This document shows positions 1-4,873 of a stretch of 6,319 nt of DNA, one piece after another. The DNA is from an uncultured Clostridia bacterium (GTDB taxonomy: Bacteria > Bacillota > Clostridia > Oscillospirales > Acutalibacteraceae): NCBI GenBank assembly GCA_947165615.1, contig CAMVBD010000092.1:1-6319 (forward strand), given 5' to 3'. Below the pieces are notes generated by a model. The model saw nothing but the letters and a program-made list of their open reading frames with translations. It searched no databases and was not told the DNA's origin. The translations under genes and the position numbers were made by a program. Each line of letters begins with the position of its first letter. The stretch's first letter is position 1.

Positions 1-1
1 G

Positions 2-418
2 GCGCCGACCACCGAAGCCCCGACCGAGGCCCCGGCGCCCACCTACTCCGTGGAGGATATTGCCGCCGCCATCGCGTCCCGCGGGACCTTTAAGGAGACC
101 ATGACCGCCTCGAGCAGCGCCATCGGCCTGCAGCGCTTCGGCATTTCCGCCGGCAGCGTCACCGAGGCCGCCTACTACGCCGGGACCGGCGCCGTCGCCG
201 AGGAGATCCTCGTCGTCAATACGTCCTCCCCGGACGCCGTCAAAAACGCCATGTACGGCAGACAGGCCGAACAGAAAGAGGACTACGCCGACTACGTGCC
301 CACGGAGGTCCCGAAAATCGAAAACGCGGTCGTTTACCAGTCCGGCTCCATCGTCGTGTACTGCGTCAGCGAGGACGCGTCCGCTGTCAGAGGCATTCTG
401 TCCGGGATGATCGGCTGA
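2..418 (+). CDS. DUF4358 domain-containing lipoprotein, C-terminal part (5' end outside window)
   Basis: The frame is open to the left edge, so the true start is missing; the GTG at 50 is internal. The first visible codons encode an Ala/Pro/Thr/Glu-rich linker (APTTEAPTEAPAPT), typical of the spacer between a lipoprotein signal and a surface domain. The rest matches DUF4358: a helical first half, a strand with EEILVVNTSSPDAVKNAM, then RQAEQKEDYADYVPTEVPKI, then ENAVVYQSGSIVVYCVSED and a final helix. Members are usually about 150-220 residue Clostridial lipoproteins of unknown function, often encoded beside an MBOAT acyltransferase and a DHHW protein, as here. The stop codon is one base from the ATG of the acyltransferase gene, which implies one operon and probable translational coupling. 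The lipobox would lie outside the window and is inferred. The family assignment comes from sequence pattern, without a search. Confidence 0.85.
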   Translation, partial: APTTEAPTEAPAPTYSVEDIAAAIASRGTFKETMTASSSAIGLQRFGISAGSVTEAAYYAGTGAVAEEILVVNTSSPDAVKNAMYGRQAEQKEDYADYVPTEVPKIENAVVYQSGSIVVYCVSEDASAVRGILSGMIG

Positions 419-419
419 C

Positions 420-1820
420 ATGGTATTCAGCAGTCTTGAGTTCTTATCGCTGTTTCTTCCGGCGGTATTCCTGTTGTATTTTCTTTGCCCGGTACGGTTT
501 CGTAACGGGCTTTTGCTGATTTTCAGCCTGTTTTTCTACGGCTGGGGCGAGCCGCGCTACCTTGTCGTCATGCTCGCCAGCATCCTGCTCAACTACGTGC
601 TGGGCCTCCTGCTCGGGAAGGCGGCGTCGGCGCGCGGGCGAAAAGCGATCCTTGCCGTCGGCGTCGTTTTGAACCTCGGCATGCTCGGCGTGTTCAAGTA
701 CGGCAATTTCGTCGTCGAAAACGTAAACGCCGTCGCAAAGACCGCCCTTCCGGCGCTGGAACTCACGCTTCCCATCGGCATTTCGTTTTTCACCTTCCAG
801 GCCATGAGCTACGTCATCGACGTCTATCGCGGCAAGGCGAAGGTGCAAAAGAACCCCTTCAGCTTCGGCCTGTACATCAGTCTGTTCCCGCAGCTCATCG
901 CCGGGCCCATCGTGCGCTACAACACGGTCGAAGCGGAAATCAATTCCCGCACGTCGGACTTTGCCGGCGCCGCCAAGGGCATTCGCCGCTTTGTGACGGG
1001 CCTTGCCAAAAAAGTGCTGCTGGCAAACGGCATGGGCGCCGTCTTTACAAGCCTCACTTCCGGCGGCACGGCGCTGCCCGCCGTCTCCGCGTGGGTGGCG
1101 GCGCTGGCCTTCGCTTTGCAGATCTATTTCGACTTTTCGGGGTATTCCGACATGGCCATCGGCCTCGGCCTCGTCTTCGGCTTCCATTTTGAGGAAAACT
1201 TCAACTACCCCTACGTTTCCAAATCCATCACCGAGTTCTGGTCCCGCTGGCACATTTCGCTGTCCACGTGGTTCAAGGAGTACGTCTACATACCGCTGGG
1301 CGGCAACCGCAAGGGTAAACTAAAGCAGGTGCGAAACATTCTCGTCGTGTGGCTGCTGACCGGACTCTGGCACGGCGCGGCGTGGAATTTCGTGCTGTGG
1401 GGCCTGTACTACGGCCTTTTGCTCCTGCTTGAAAAATTCGTGCTCAAAAAGGTCCTCGACCGGCTCCCGTCCTTTGTCGGGCACGTCTATACGCTTCTTG
1501 TCGTGCTGTTCGGCTGGGTGCTGTTCGCCTTTGACGACGTCAGCCTGATTCCGGGCTTTCTCGGCTCCATGTTCGGGCAAAACGGCTTTGCCGCCGCCGA
1601 CACGCTGTATTTTGTCAAATCGAACGTCGGGTTCTTCGTTCTGTGCGCCGCCGCAAGCCTGCCCCTTTGGAAAAACCTCGGCAAAAGGTGGGCCGAAAAA
1701 TACGGGGACAAAGCGTGGAGCCTTGCGCCGGAACTCCTTTGGTACGTCCTGCTGTTCTTTTTCAGCGTCGCGTCGCTTGTCAAGGGCGGCTACAACCCCT
1801 TTATCTATTTCAGGTTTTAA
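420..1820 (+). CDS. MBOAT family O-acyltransferase (AlgI-like)
   Basis: This 466-residue polytopic membrane protein is the normal length for AlgI/DltB-like acyltransferases, which move acyl groups, usually acetyl, across or at the membrane onto extracytoplasmic glycans. The N-terminus MVFSSLEFLSLFLP is characteristic of the family and supports the ATG at 420. Family landmarks follow in order: LPIGISFFTFQAMSYVIDVY at about residues 117-136, FPQLIAGPIVRY at about 156-167, FDFSGYSDMAIGLG near 238-251, WSRWHISLSTW with His278, and TGLWHGAAWNFVLWG with His318, the near-invariant MBOAT catalytic histidine. Many hydrophobic segments lie between them. It starts 1 base after the DUF4358 stop and lacks a strong ribosome binding site, so coupling to the upstream gene is likely. 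The next gene encodes its usual partner, a DHHW protein. The glycan acceptor cannot be told from the sequence; acetyl transfer is inferred from the family. Confidence 0.95.
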   Translation: MVFSSLEFLSLFLPAVFLLYFLCPVRFRNGLLLIFSLFFYGWGEPRYLVVMLASILLNYVLGLLLGKAASARGRKAILAVGVVLNLGMLGVFKYGNFVVENVNAVAKTALPALELTLPIGISFFTFQAMSYVIDVYRGKAKVQKNPFSFGLYISLFPQLIAGPIVRYNTVEAEINSRTSDFAGAAKGIRRFVTGLAKKVLLANGMGAVFTSLTSGGTALPAVSAWVAALAFALQIYFDFSGYSDMAIGLGLVFGFHFEENFNYPYVSKSITEFWSRWHISLSTWFKEYVYIPLGGNRKGKLKQVRNILVVWLLTGLWHGAAWNFVLWGLYYGLLLLLEKFVLKKVLDRLPSFVGHVYTLLVVLFGWVLFAFDDVSLIPGFLGSMFGQNGFAAADTLYFVKSNVGFFVLCAAASLPLWKNLGKRWAEKYGDKAWSLAPELLWYVLLFFFSVASLVKGGYNPFIYFRF

Positions 1821-1832
1821 CGGGAGGCGCCT

Positions 1833-2951
1833 ATGAAAAACAAAATTTTTACGGGCGTGTTCGCCCTGCTGCTGTGCGCTTTGACGGCTTTGACGCTCCT
1901 GCTGCCCAAAAAGACGTTTTCCGAGACCGAAAAGCGCGATCTTGCCGCCTTCCCCTCGCTTTCCGCCGACACGGTGCTGGACGGCAGTTTCCAGTCGGGG
2001 CTTTCGGACTATCTCGGCGACCATTTCGTCTGCCGCGACCTGTTTATCAGCGCGGACAGCGCCTTTGCGCTCGCCCTCGGAAAGACCGGGCAAAACGGCG
2101 TTTATCTGACAAAAAACGGCCTCATGGACTCGTTTTACGCATCGGACGCCAAACGCTTTGACGAAAACGTCGAGGCGCTGACGGCGTTTTCGGGGCTGCT
2201 CAGCGAGCGAAACGTCGCTTTCCGCGCGCTGATCGTCCCGACCGCGACGCAAACGTATGCCGACCGTCTGCCTCTGGGCGCGACGGATCTGGACAGCGCC
2301 CCGTTTTTTGACCGGCTGAAAACCGTGCCGGGGTACGTGGACGTCCGGGATGTTTTTTCGGCGCACAGGGACCAAAAGCTTTTTTATCAGACGGACCACC
2401 ATTGGACCGCCCTCGGCGCGTACCTTGCGTATTGCGCGTATAAAGAGAGTTTGGGGCAGTCCCCGGCGGAAATAGACGCTTTTCGGCTGCAAACGGTCGC
2501 GGACGAATTTTACGGCACGCTGTATTCCCGCTTCGGCCTGTTTTTGCCGGTGTTTTCCGATACGGTGGAGGCGCCGTCTCCGGACGTCCTCGGTGCCCTT
2601 ACCGTCGTCAATTCCAAAAACGAGACGACCCGTTCCATCTACGCGCCCGAACGCCTGTCCGAAAAGGACAAGTACCTGTATTTTCTCGGCGGCAACGACT
2701 CGGTCATCCATATCACGACCGAAAATAAAAACGGCAGGCGGCTGATGCTGGTCAAGGACTCCTACGCCAATTCCTTTTTGCCCTATCTCATCGGGGATTA
2801 CGAAGCGATCACCGTCGTGGACCTGAGGTACCTCAACAACGACCTTGTGCTGAACATGATCGAAAAAGAGGGGATCACCGACGTGCTGGTGCTCTATAAC
2901 CTGAAATCCTTCGCGTCCGATTCCGGCGTCCCGCTGCTGACGCTGGAATAA
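1833..2951 (+). CDS. DHHW family protein (AlgJ/AlgX-like SGNH-type acetyltransferase partner)
   Basis: This 372-residue protein begins with a hydrophobic segment (about residues 5-24) that fits a signal peptide or membrane anchor, placing the rest outside the cell. GGGAGG at 1822-1827, 5 bases before ATG, fixes the start. Family landmarks are FSETEKRDLAAFP (29-41), a DHF...RD stretch (63-69), GVYLTKNGLM, and the name-giving DHHW at 188-191 in YQTDHHWTALGAY. A later LVKDSYANSFLP places Ser310 where AlgX-type enzymes carry the nucleophilic serine, with Asp188 and His190 in the DxH position. By analogy to AlgI-AlgJ/X, it would work with the MBOAT protein 12 bases upstream to place acyl groups on an exported or wall polysaccharide. 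The catalytic residue assignment is inferred by pattern, and the acceptor is unknown. It is the last gene of the operon, followed by a strong terminator. Confidence 0.92.
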   Translation: MKNKIFTGVFALLLCALTALTLLLPKKTFSETEKRDLAAFPSLSADTVLDGSFQSGLSDYLGDHFVCRDLFISADSAFALALGKTGQNGVYLTKNGLMDSFYASDAKRFDENVEALTAFSGLLSERNVAFRALIVPTATQTYADRLPLGATDLDSAPFFDRLKTVPGYVDVRDVFSAHRDQKLFYQTDHHWTALGAYLAYCAYKESLGQSPAEIDAFRLQTVADEFYGTLYSRFGLFLPVFSDTVEAPSPDVLGALTVVNSKNETTRSIYAPERLSEKDKYLYFLGGNDSVIHITTENKNGRRLMLVKDSYANSFLPYLIGDYEAITVVDLRYLNNDLVLNMIEKEGITDVLVLYNLKSFASDSGVPLLTLE

Positions 2952-2962
2952 AGAACGGTCGC

Positions 2963-2996
2963 AACAACGAGGTCCAAGCGGGCCTCGTTGTTTTTT
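2963..2996 (+). terminator. Rho-independent terminator of the DUF4358-MBOAT-DHHW operon
   Basis: A 13-bp stem (2963-2975 with 2980-2992, one G-T pair) closes an AAGC tetraloop and runs into six T residues at 2991-2996. It begins 12 bases after the DHHW stop codon. Confidence 0.93.
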
Positions 2997-3021
2997 GGTA
3001 GCACGGCACACCGTGCCGTCT
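2997..3021 (+). repeat. Solitary copy of the 25-base terminal repeat
   Basis: Bases 2997-3021 are identical to 3030-3054, the left end of the first inverted-repeat element. The hairpin ACGGCAC-ACC-GTGCCGT lies inside. It directly abuts the T tract of the preceding terminator and has no matching right end of its own, so it may be the remnant of a third element or a duplicated end. Confidence 0.75.
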
Positions 3022-3029
3022 GAATATAT

Positions 3030-3408
3030 GGTAGCACGGCACACCGTGCCGTCTCGCGGACCGGAGGGTGGGGATGCGACCGACGGGATGGGGTTCCGGG
3101 AAACGGATGTGTTTATTTCGGGCGGATCTCCCCCGACGGTTCGCCTGCGACGGATATGCCGCCGGAACCGAAAATGCCCATCCGACGTATTCGCCGCCTG
3201 AATATATCGAGTCGCCGAAAATCACAACGTCGGGTTGTCCCGCGCCGGGGCGCGGGTCCCCGGTGGGGACCTCGGCGAAGCCGAAGCGCCGACCGAGCCG
3301 GCAGGCGAGACGGGTTCGTCCGGCAAACATATTCGTTTTTGTCAACATCATCCGGGACGACCCCACCCACACCGCGGCACAAGAGACGGCGCGGTGTGCC
3401 GTGTTACC
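3030..3408. repeat. Inverted-repeat-bounded intergenic element 1 (about 380 bp)
   Basis: The left end (3030-3054) and right end (3384-3408) are imperfect inverted copies of one 25-base sequence. Each folds into a 7-bp hairpin: ACGGCAC/GTGCCGT on the left, ACGGCGC/GTGCCGT on the right. The first 120 bases are closely repeated at 3430-3550 in element 2, including the shared block CGGATCTCCCCCGACGGTTC (3123-3142 and 3524-3543). The central part differs between the two and here holds three tandem hairpins. Open frames exist on both strands but have no ribosome binding sites and look like by-products of high GC. Candidates are a dispersed, non-autonomous repeat (MITE- or REP/BIME-like) or a structured non-coding RNA; the sequence alone does not decide. 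Confidence 0.75.
3240..3284. other. Three tandem short hairpins inside element 1
   Basis: Three adjacent stem-loops occur with almost no spacing: CCGCGC-CGGG-GCGCGG (3240-3255), GTCCCC-GGT-GGGGAC (3256-3270) and TCGGC-GAA-GCCGA (3272-3284). Loops are 3-4 bases. No counterpart is seen in element 2. Confidence 0.7.
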
Positions 3409-3429
3409 GGCGGAACCGGTCGCCCGAAT

Positions 3430-3750
3430 GGTAGCACGGCAGACCCCTGCCGTCTCGCGGGCCGGAGGGTGGGGAGCCGACCGACGGAATGGGGTCCCGG
3501 TCTGCGAAATAATCTGTTTCGGTCGGATCTCCCCCGACGGTTCGCCTACGTCGAACAGGTTTCCGGCGACGCGGTGCGTTCAGACGGCGGGCACGCGTGG
3601 GAAACGTATCGCTATCCGCTGCCCGGATGGGTCGGGGCGAACCCTCAGGGGAAACAGGGCCGATGGGACTGTCTGCACCCGGATAAACCGATCCGTCGGC
3701 CCTGTTCCCGCCTTCGGCTCCGCGAGACGGCGCGGGTGCGCCGTGCTACC
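3430..3750. repeat. Inverted-repeat-bounded intergenic element 2 (about 320 bp)
   Basis: The left end at 3430-3460 is the reverse complement, with changes, of the right end at 3720-3750. The left hairpin is ACGGCAG-ACCC-CTGCCGT and the right one ACGGCGC-GGGT-GCGCCGT, so pairing is kept although bases differ from element 1. The left 120 bases match element 1, whereas the centre is unrelated and contains a long hairpin at 3653-3706. Both elements are followed by the same short sequence (GGCGGAACCGG at 3409-3419 and 3751-3761). About 20 bases separate this element from element 1. No coding function is supported. From 3751 to 3819 only the shared flank and a short AT-poor stretch are seen. Confidence 0.75.
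3653..3706. other. Long hairpin in the centre of element 2
   Basis: Bases 3653-3666 pair with 3693-3706 over 14 positions (13 Watson-Crick, one T-G), with a loop of about 26 bases. There is no T tract after it, so it is not a typical terminator. Confidence 0.7.
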
Positions 3751-3819
3751 GGCGGAACCGGACGCCCATTCGGCAGCGCGTCCCCTACAAGGGAATGACC
3801 GGTTTTTTTCAAACGCATG

Positions 3820-3846
3820 AAAAAAGAGGCCCTCGAAAGGACCTCT
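3820..3846 (-). terminator. Rho-independent terminator of the four-peptide operon
   Basis: Read on the minus strand, AGAGGTCC (3846-3839) pairs with GGGCCTCT (3832-3825) over 8 bp with one U-G pair around a 6-base loop, then runs into six T residues (3825-3820). Between the last peptide stop and this hairpin lies a perfect 14-bp AT-rich palindrome (3851-3864), AATTATGCATAATT, and an ATAATTTT/AAAATTAT pair next to it. Confidence 0.88.
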
Positions 3847-3893
3847 CTTTAATTATGCATAATTTTATAAAAAAATTATAGGTGAGCCAGAGA

Positions 3894-4034
3894 TTATTCG
3901 TTCTCTTCCTCTTCGAAAGCGTAGTGAGAGCTCAGCTTGTTAGCGGTGATGAAATCGATAATCTGCTTGAGAGCCTTGATAACGGTTTCGATGATATCCT
4001 TGAACCATTCAGCGGTCATGTTTTCAATCTTCAT
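3894..4034 (-). CDS. Small amphipathic peptide 4 (46 aa, acidic tail)
   Basis: This is the last of four tandem tiny genes on the minus strand. The start is fixed by AGAGGTG at 4047-4041, exactly 6 bases before ATG, the same arrangement as in its three neighbours. The core WFKDIIETVIKALKQIIDFI (residues 10-29) is a textbook amphipathic helix, with W10, F11, I14, I15, V18, I19, L22, I25, I26 and I29 on one face. It is followed by a polar stretch and a strongly acidic end (EEEENE, residues 41-46), giving a net charge of about -5. There is no Cys, no signal peptide and no double-glycine leader. Architecture resembles phenol-soluble modulins or leaderless bacteriocins, but the charge does not fit a typical cationic bacteriocin. 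I do not recognise a named family, so the function is unknown. Confidence 0.8.
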   Translation of the reverse strand: MKIENMTAEWFKDIIETVIKALKQIIDFITANKLSSHYAFEEEENE

Positions 4035-4079
4035 TAGTTGCACCTCTTTTCATAATATAATCGGGGAAAGAAAGCCGAA

Positions 4080-4202
4080 TTATGCTTCGAGCTGGTCCTT
4101 CTTCTTGTTGAAGTAATCCTTGGAGGTCTTGATGAAGTTGACAAGCTCCGTAAGGACGGTCTTCAGCCAATCGAGGATGGTCTTGACATTCTCAAAATCC
4201 AT
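4080..4202 (-). CDS. Small amphipathic peptide 3 (40 aa)
   Basis: AGAGGTG at 4215-4209 with 6 bases before ATG gives the start; the region from that site to the ATG is identical to that of peptide 1. The predicted helix carries F3, V6, I9, L10, L13, L17, L20, V21 and I24 on one side, with one Trp (W12). The C-terminal third is polar and Lys-rich (NKKK at 32-35). Net charge is about zero and there is no Cys. Residues 6-25 align without gaps to residues 9-28 of peptide 2 with eight identities (V-K-T, D, L, L-V, K) and mostly conservative changes elsewhere, so the two are paralogues. It also shares a FIxxxK stretch with peptide 4. It sits 45 bases before the peptide 4 start. A membrane-active or secreted role is inferred only. 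Confidence 0.82.
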   Translation of the reverse strand: MDFENVKTILDWLKTVLTELVNFIKTSKDYFNKKKDQLEA

Positions 4203-4244
4203 TATGTGCACCTCTTTTCTTTTTTGATAAAAAAGTAGGAAAAC

Positions 4245-4269
4245 TATTTCATTTACAGATAATGAAATA
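4245..4269 (-). other. Intercistronic hairpin after peptide 2
   Basis: A 9-bp AT-rich stem (4245-4253 with 4261-4269) and 7-base loop lies immediately after the peptide 2 stop codon. On the minus strand it is followed by GTTTTCC, too weak a U tract for strong termination. It may stabilise or partly terminate the upstream message. Confidence 0.55.
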
Positions 4270-4270
4270 A

Positions 4271-4405
4271 TTATTCACCTTCGCCAACGGTGATCTTCTT
4301 CTGGAAACCGTCGATGAAGCTCTTGAAGATTTCGACAAGATTCTTGATGAGAGCGACAAGATTGTCGACCACGGTCTTGACGTCTGCTGCTGCGGGCATC
4401 TGCAT
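4271..4405 (-). CDS. Small amphipathic peptide 2 (44 aa)
   Basis: It has the strongest ribosome binding site of the set, GGAGGTG at 4418-4412. The ATG at 4405 lies 6 bases from it, as in the sibling genes. A second ATG two codons later would be 12 bases away and is less likely. After a short MQMPAAAD start, hydrophobic residues V9, V12, V13, L16, V17, I20, L23, V24, F27, F30, I31 and F34 form one face of a long helix, with Lys and Asp/Glu on the other. The end is GEGE (41-44). Net charge is about -1, and there is no Cys or Trp. The helix with a FQKKI end recalls the layout of staphylococcal delta-haemolysin (one helix ending in Lys-rich FTKK), but this is a resemblance, not homology I can show. 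It is paralogous to peptide 3. Confidence 0.83.
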   Translation of the reverse strand: MQMPAAADVKTVVDNLVALIKNLVEIFKSFIDGFQKKITVGEGE

Positions 4406-4411
4406 GTGTGG

Positions 4412-4418
4412 CACCTCC
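4412..4418 (-). promoter_or_regulatory. Ribosome binding site of peptide 2 (decides the start)
   Basis: GGAGGTG on the minus strand, 6 bases before the ATG at 4405. The siblings carry AGAGGTG at the same spacing (4598-4592, 4215-4209, 4047-4041). The constant spacing selects the upstream of two nearby ATG codons. Confidence 0.85.
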
Positions 4419-4439
4419 TTCTTAATGGAATAAAAATGT

Positions 4440-4453
4440 GCAATTTACATTGC
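4440..4453 (-). other. Small hairpin between peptides 1 and 2
   Basis: On the minus strand GCAAT-GTAA-ATTGC forms a 5-bp stem followed by ACATTTTTATT. It could act as a leaky terminator or a processing site between the first and second peptide genes. The stem is short. Confidence 0.4.
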
Positions 4454-4468
4454 GGTTTTGTGCATCGC

Positions 4469-4585
4469 TTATTCAGCCTTCAGCTTATCGGAAGCCTCGG
4501 ACGCCCAAGCCTTGACCTGCTCAAAGAACGCATAGAGGTCCGTGAAGAATTTCGCGATGTGCTCAGCAAGCTTACCCAGATTCAT
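4469..4585 (-). CDS. Small amphipathic peptide 1 (38 aa), first gene of the peptide operon
   Basis: AGAGGTG at 4598-4592 with 6 bases before ATG sets the start; the gene is about 50 bases downstream of the predicted transcription start. The peptide is predicted to be one amphipathic helix, with L3, L6, I10, F13, F14, L17, F21, V24, W27 and L35 on one face, unusually rich in Phe in its middle (FFTDLYAFF, residues 13-21). The C-terminal third is Ala/Ser/Lys/Glu-rich. Net charge is about -1. It has no Cys, no signal peptide and no recognisable leader. It is the most diverged of the four in sequence, yet its upstream region is identical to that of peptide 3 from ribosome binding site to ATG. The function is unknown; a leaderless membrane-active peptide acting with its three neighbours is an inference. 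Confidence 0.82.
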   Translation of the reverse strand: MNLGKLAEHIAKFFTDLYAFFEQVKAWASEASDKLKAE

Positions 4586-4642
4586 TATGTGCACCTCTTT
4601 CCATTACGTTGTCAACACAGAATCATACCGCATTGCAAGAGT

Positions 4643-4671
4643 ATAATATCACGCAGCATTTGAATTTTCAA
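4643..4671 (-). promoter_or_regulatory. Sigma-70/SigA-type promoter of the four-peptide operon
   Basis: On the minus strand, TTGAAA (4671-4666) and TATTAT (4648-4643) are separated by exactly 17 bases. Transcription would start near 4635, about 50 bases before the first peptide ATG. The surroundings are AT-rich, unlike the rest of the window. Confidence 0.75.
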
Positions 4672-4696
4672 GACCTGAAGAGGAAAAAATTGATTA

Positions 4697-4741
4697 TTTA
4701 CATTTATAACAAATTTATGCCAAAGTTTAAATAAATGTGAA
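4697..4741. promoter_or_regulatory. Inverted repeat upstream of the peptide promoter (possible operator)
   Basis: TTTACATTTAT (4697-4707) and ATAAATGTGAA (4731-4741) are inverted copies matching at 10 of 11 positions, spaced by 23 bases, centre to centre about 34 bp. The site lies some 25-70 bases upstream of the predicted -35 box, a place suited to an activator. Which protein binds is unknown, and in AT-rich DNA part of the match may be chance. From 4742 to 4840 I see nothing I can support. Confidence 0.4.
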
Positions 4742-4840
4742 CCATGCCCCATTTTCTTGCTTTCGTTCCCGTCTCTTCGGCGAATGAAAAACCAGCCTGC
4801 TTTTTCCGAAAACCGGCGTCGGACCCGGCAAAAAACAGAG

Positions 4841-4855
4841 CGTGACATTGTCACG
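4841..4855. promoter_or_regulatory. Perfect palindrome, copy 1 (operator-like)
   Basis: CGTGACA-T-TGTCACG has 7-bp arms around a single T. It shares the core GACATTGTC with the palindrome at 4937-4951. It fits a dimeric regulator site, but the regulator is not identifiable. Confidence 0.5.
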
Positions 4856-4873
4856 GCAGATATAGATAGAAAG

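Noticed and set aside
444..1253. Minus-strand open frame of 269 codons opposite the MBOAT gene
   Set aside because: It is a shadow frame with low-complexity charged composition and no ribosome binding site.
1320..3044. Long minus-strand open frame (574 codons) antisense to the MBOAT and DHHW genes
   Set aside because: It lies entirely opposite two clearly recognisable genes, crosses their terminator, has no family motifs, and is rich in Arg/Gln/Val, as expected for antisense of GC-rich codons.
3068..3820. Plus-strand open frame of 250 codons (and overlapping frames) in the repeat region
   Set aside because: It spans both inverted-repeat elements and their hairpins, has Arg/Pro/Gly-rich composition and no ribosome binding site; competing frames are open on both strands. 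It is a by-product of GC-rich repeats.
4249..4443. Minus-strand frame of 64 codons across peptide 2
   Set aside because: It is in a different frame from peptide 2, its start lies upstream of the GGAGGTG site, and it has no such site of its own at proper spacing.
3894..4585. Lanthipeptide or disulfide-bridged bacteriocin precursors
   Set aside because: None of the four peptides contains Cys or a double-glycine leader, and no modification gene is present in the window.
3894..4585. Type I toxin peptides
   Set aside because: The helices carry charged residues throughout every turn and are not membrane-spanning; no antisense RNA promoter was recognised.
4571..4620. TTGACA at 4609-4614 (minus strand) as the -35 of a second promoter
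   Set aside because: No -10 like hexamer lies 16-18 bases downstream, where the ribosome binding site and start of peptide 1 are.
4612..4854. Minus-strand frame of 80 codons upstream of the peptide cluster
   Set aside because: It starts at a GTG inside the palindrome with no ribosome binding site and runs through the inferred promoter.
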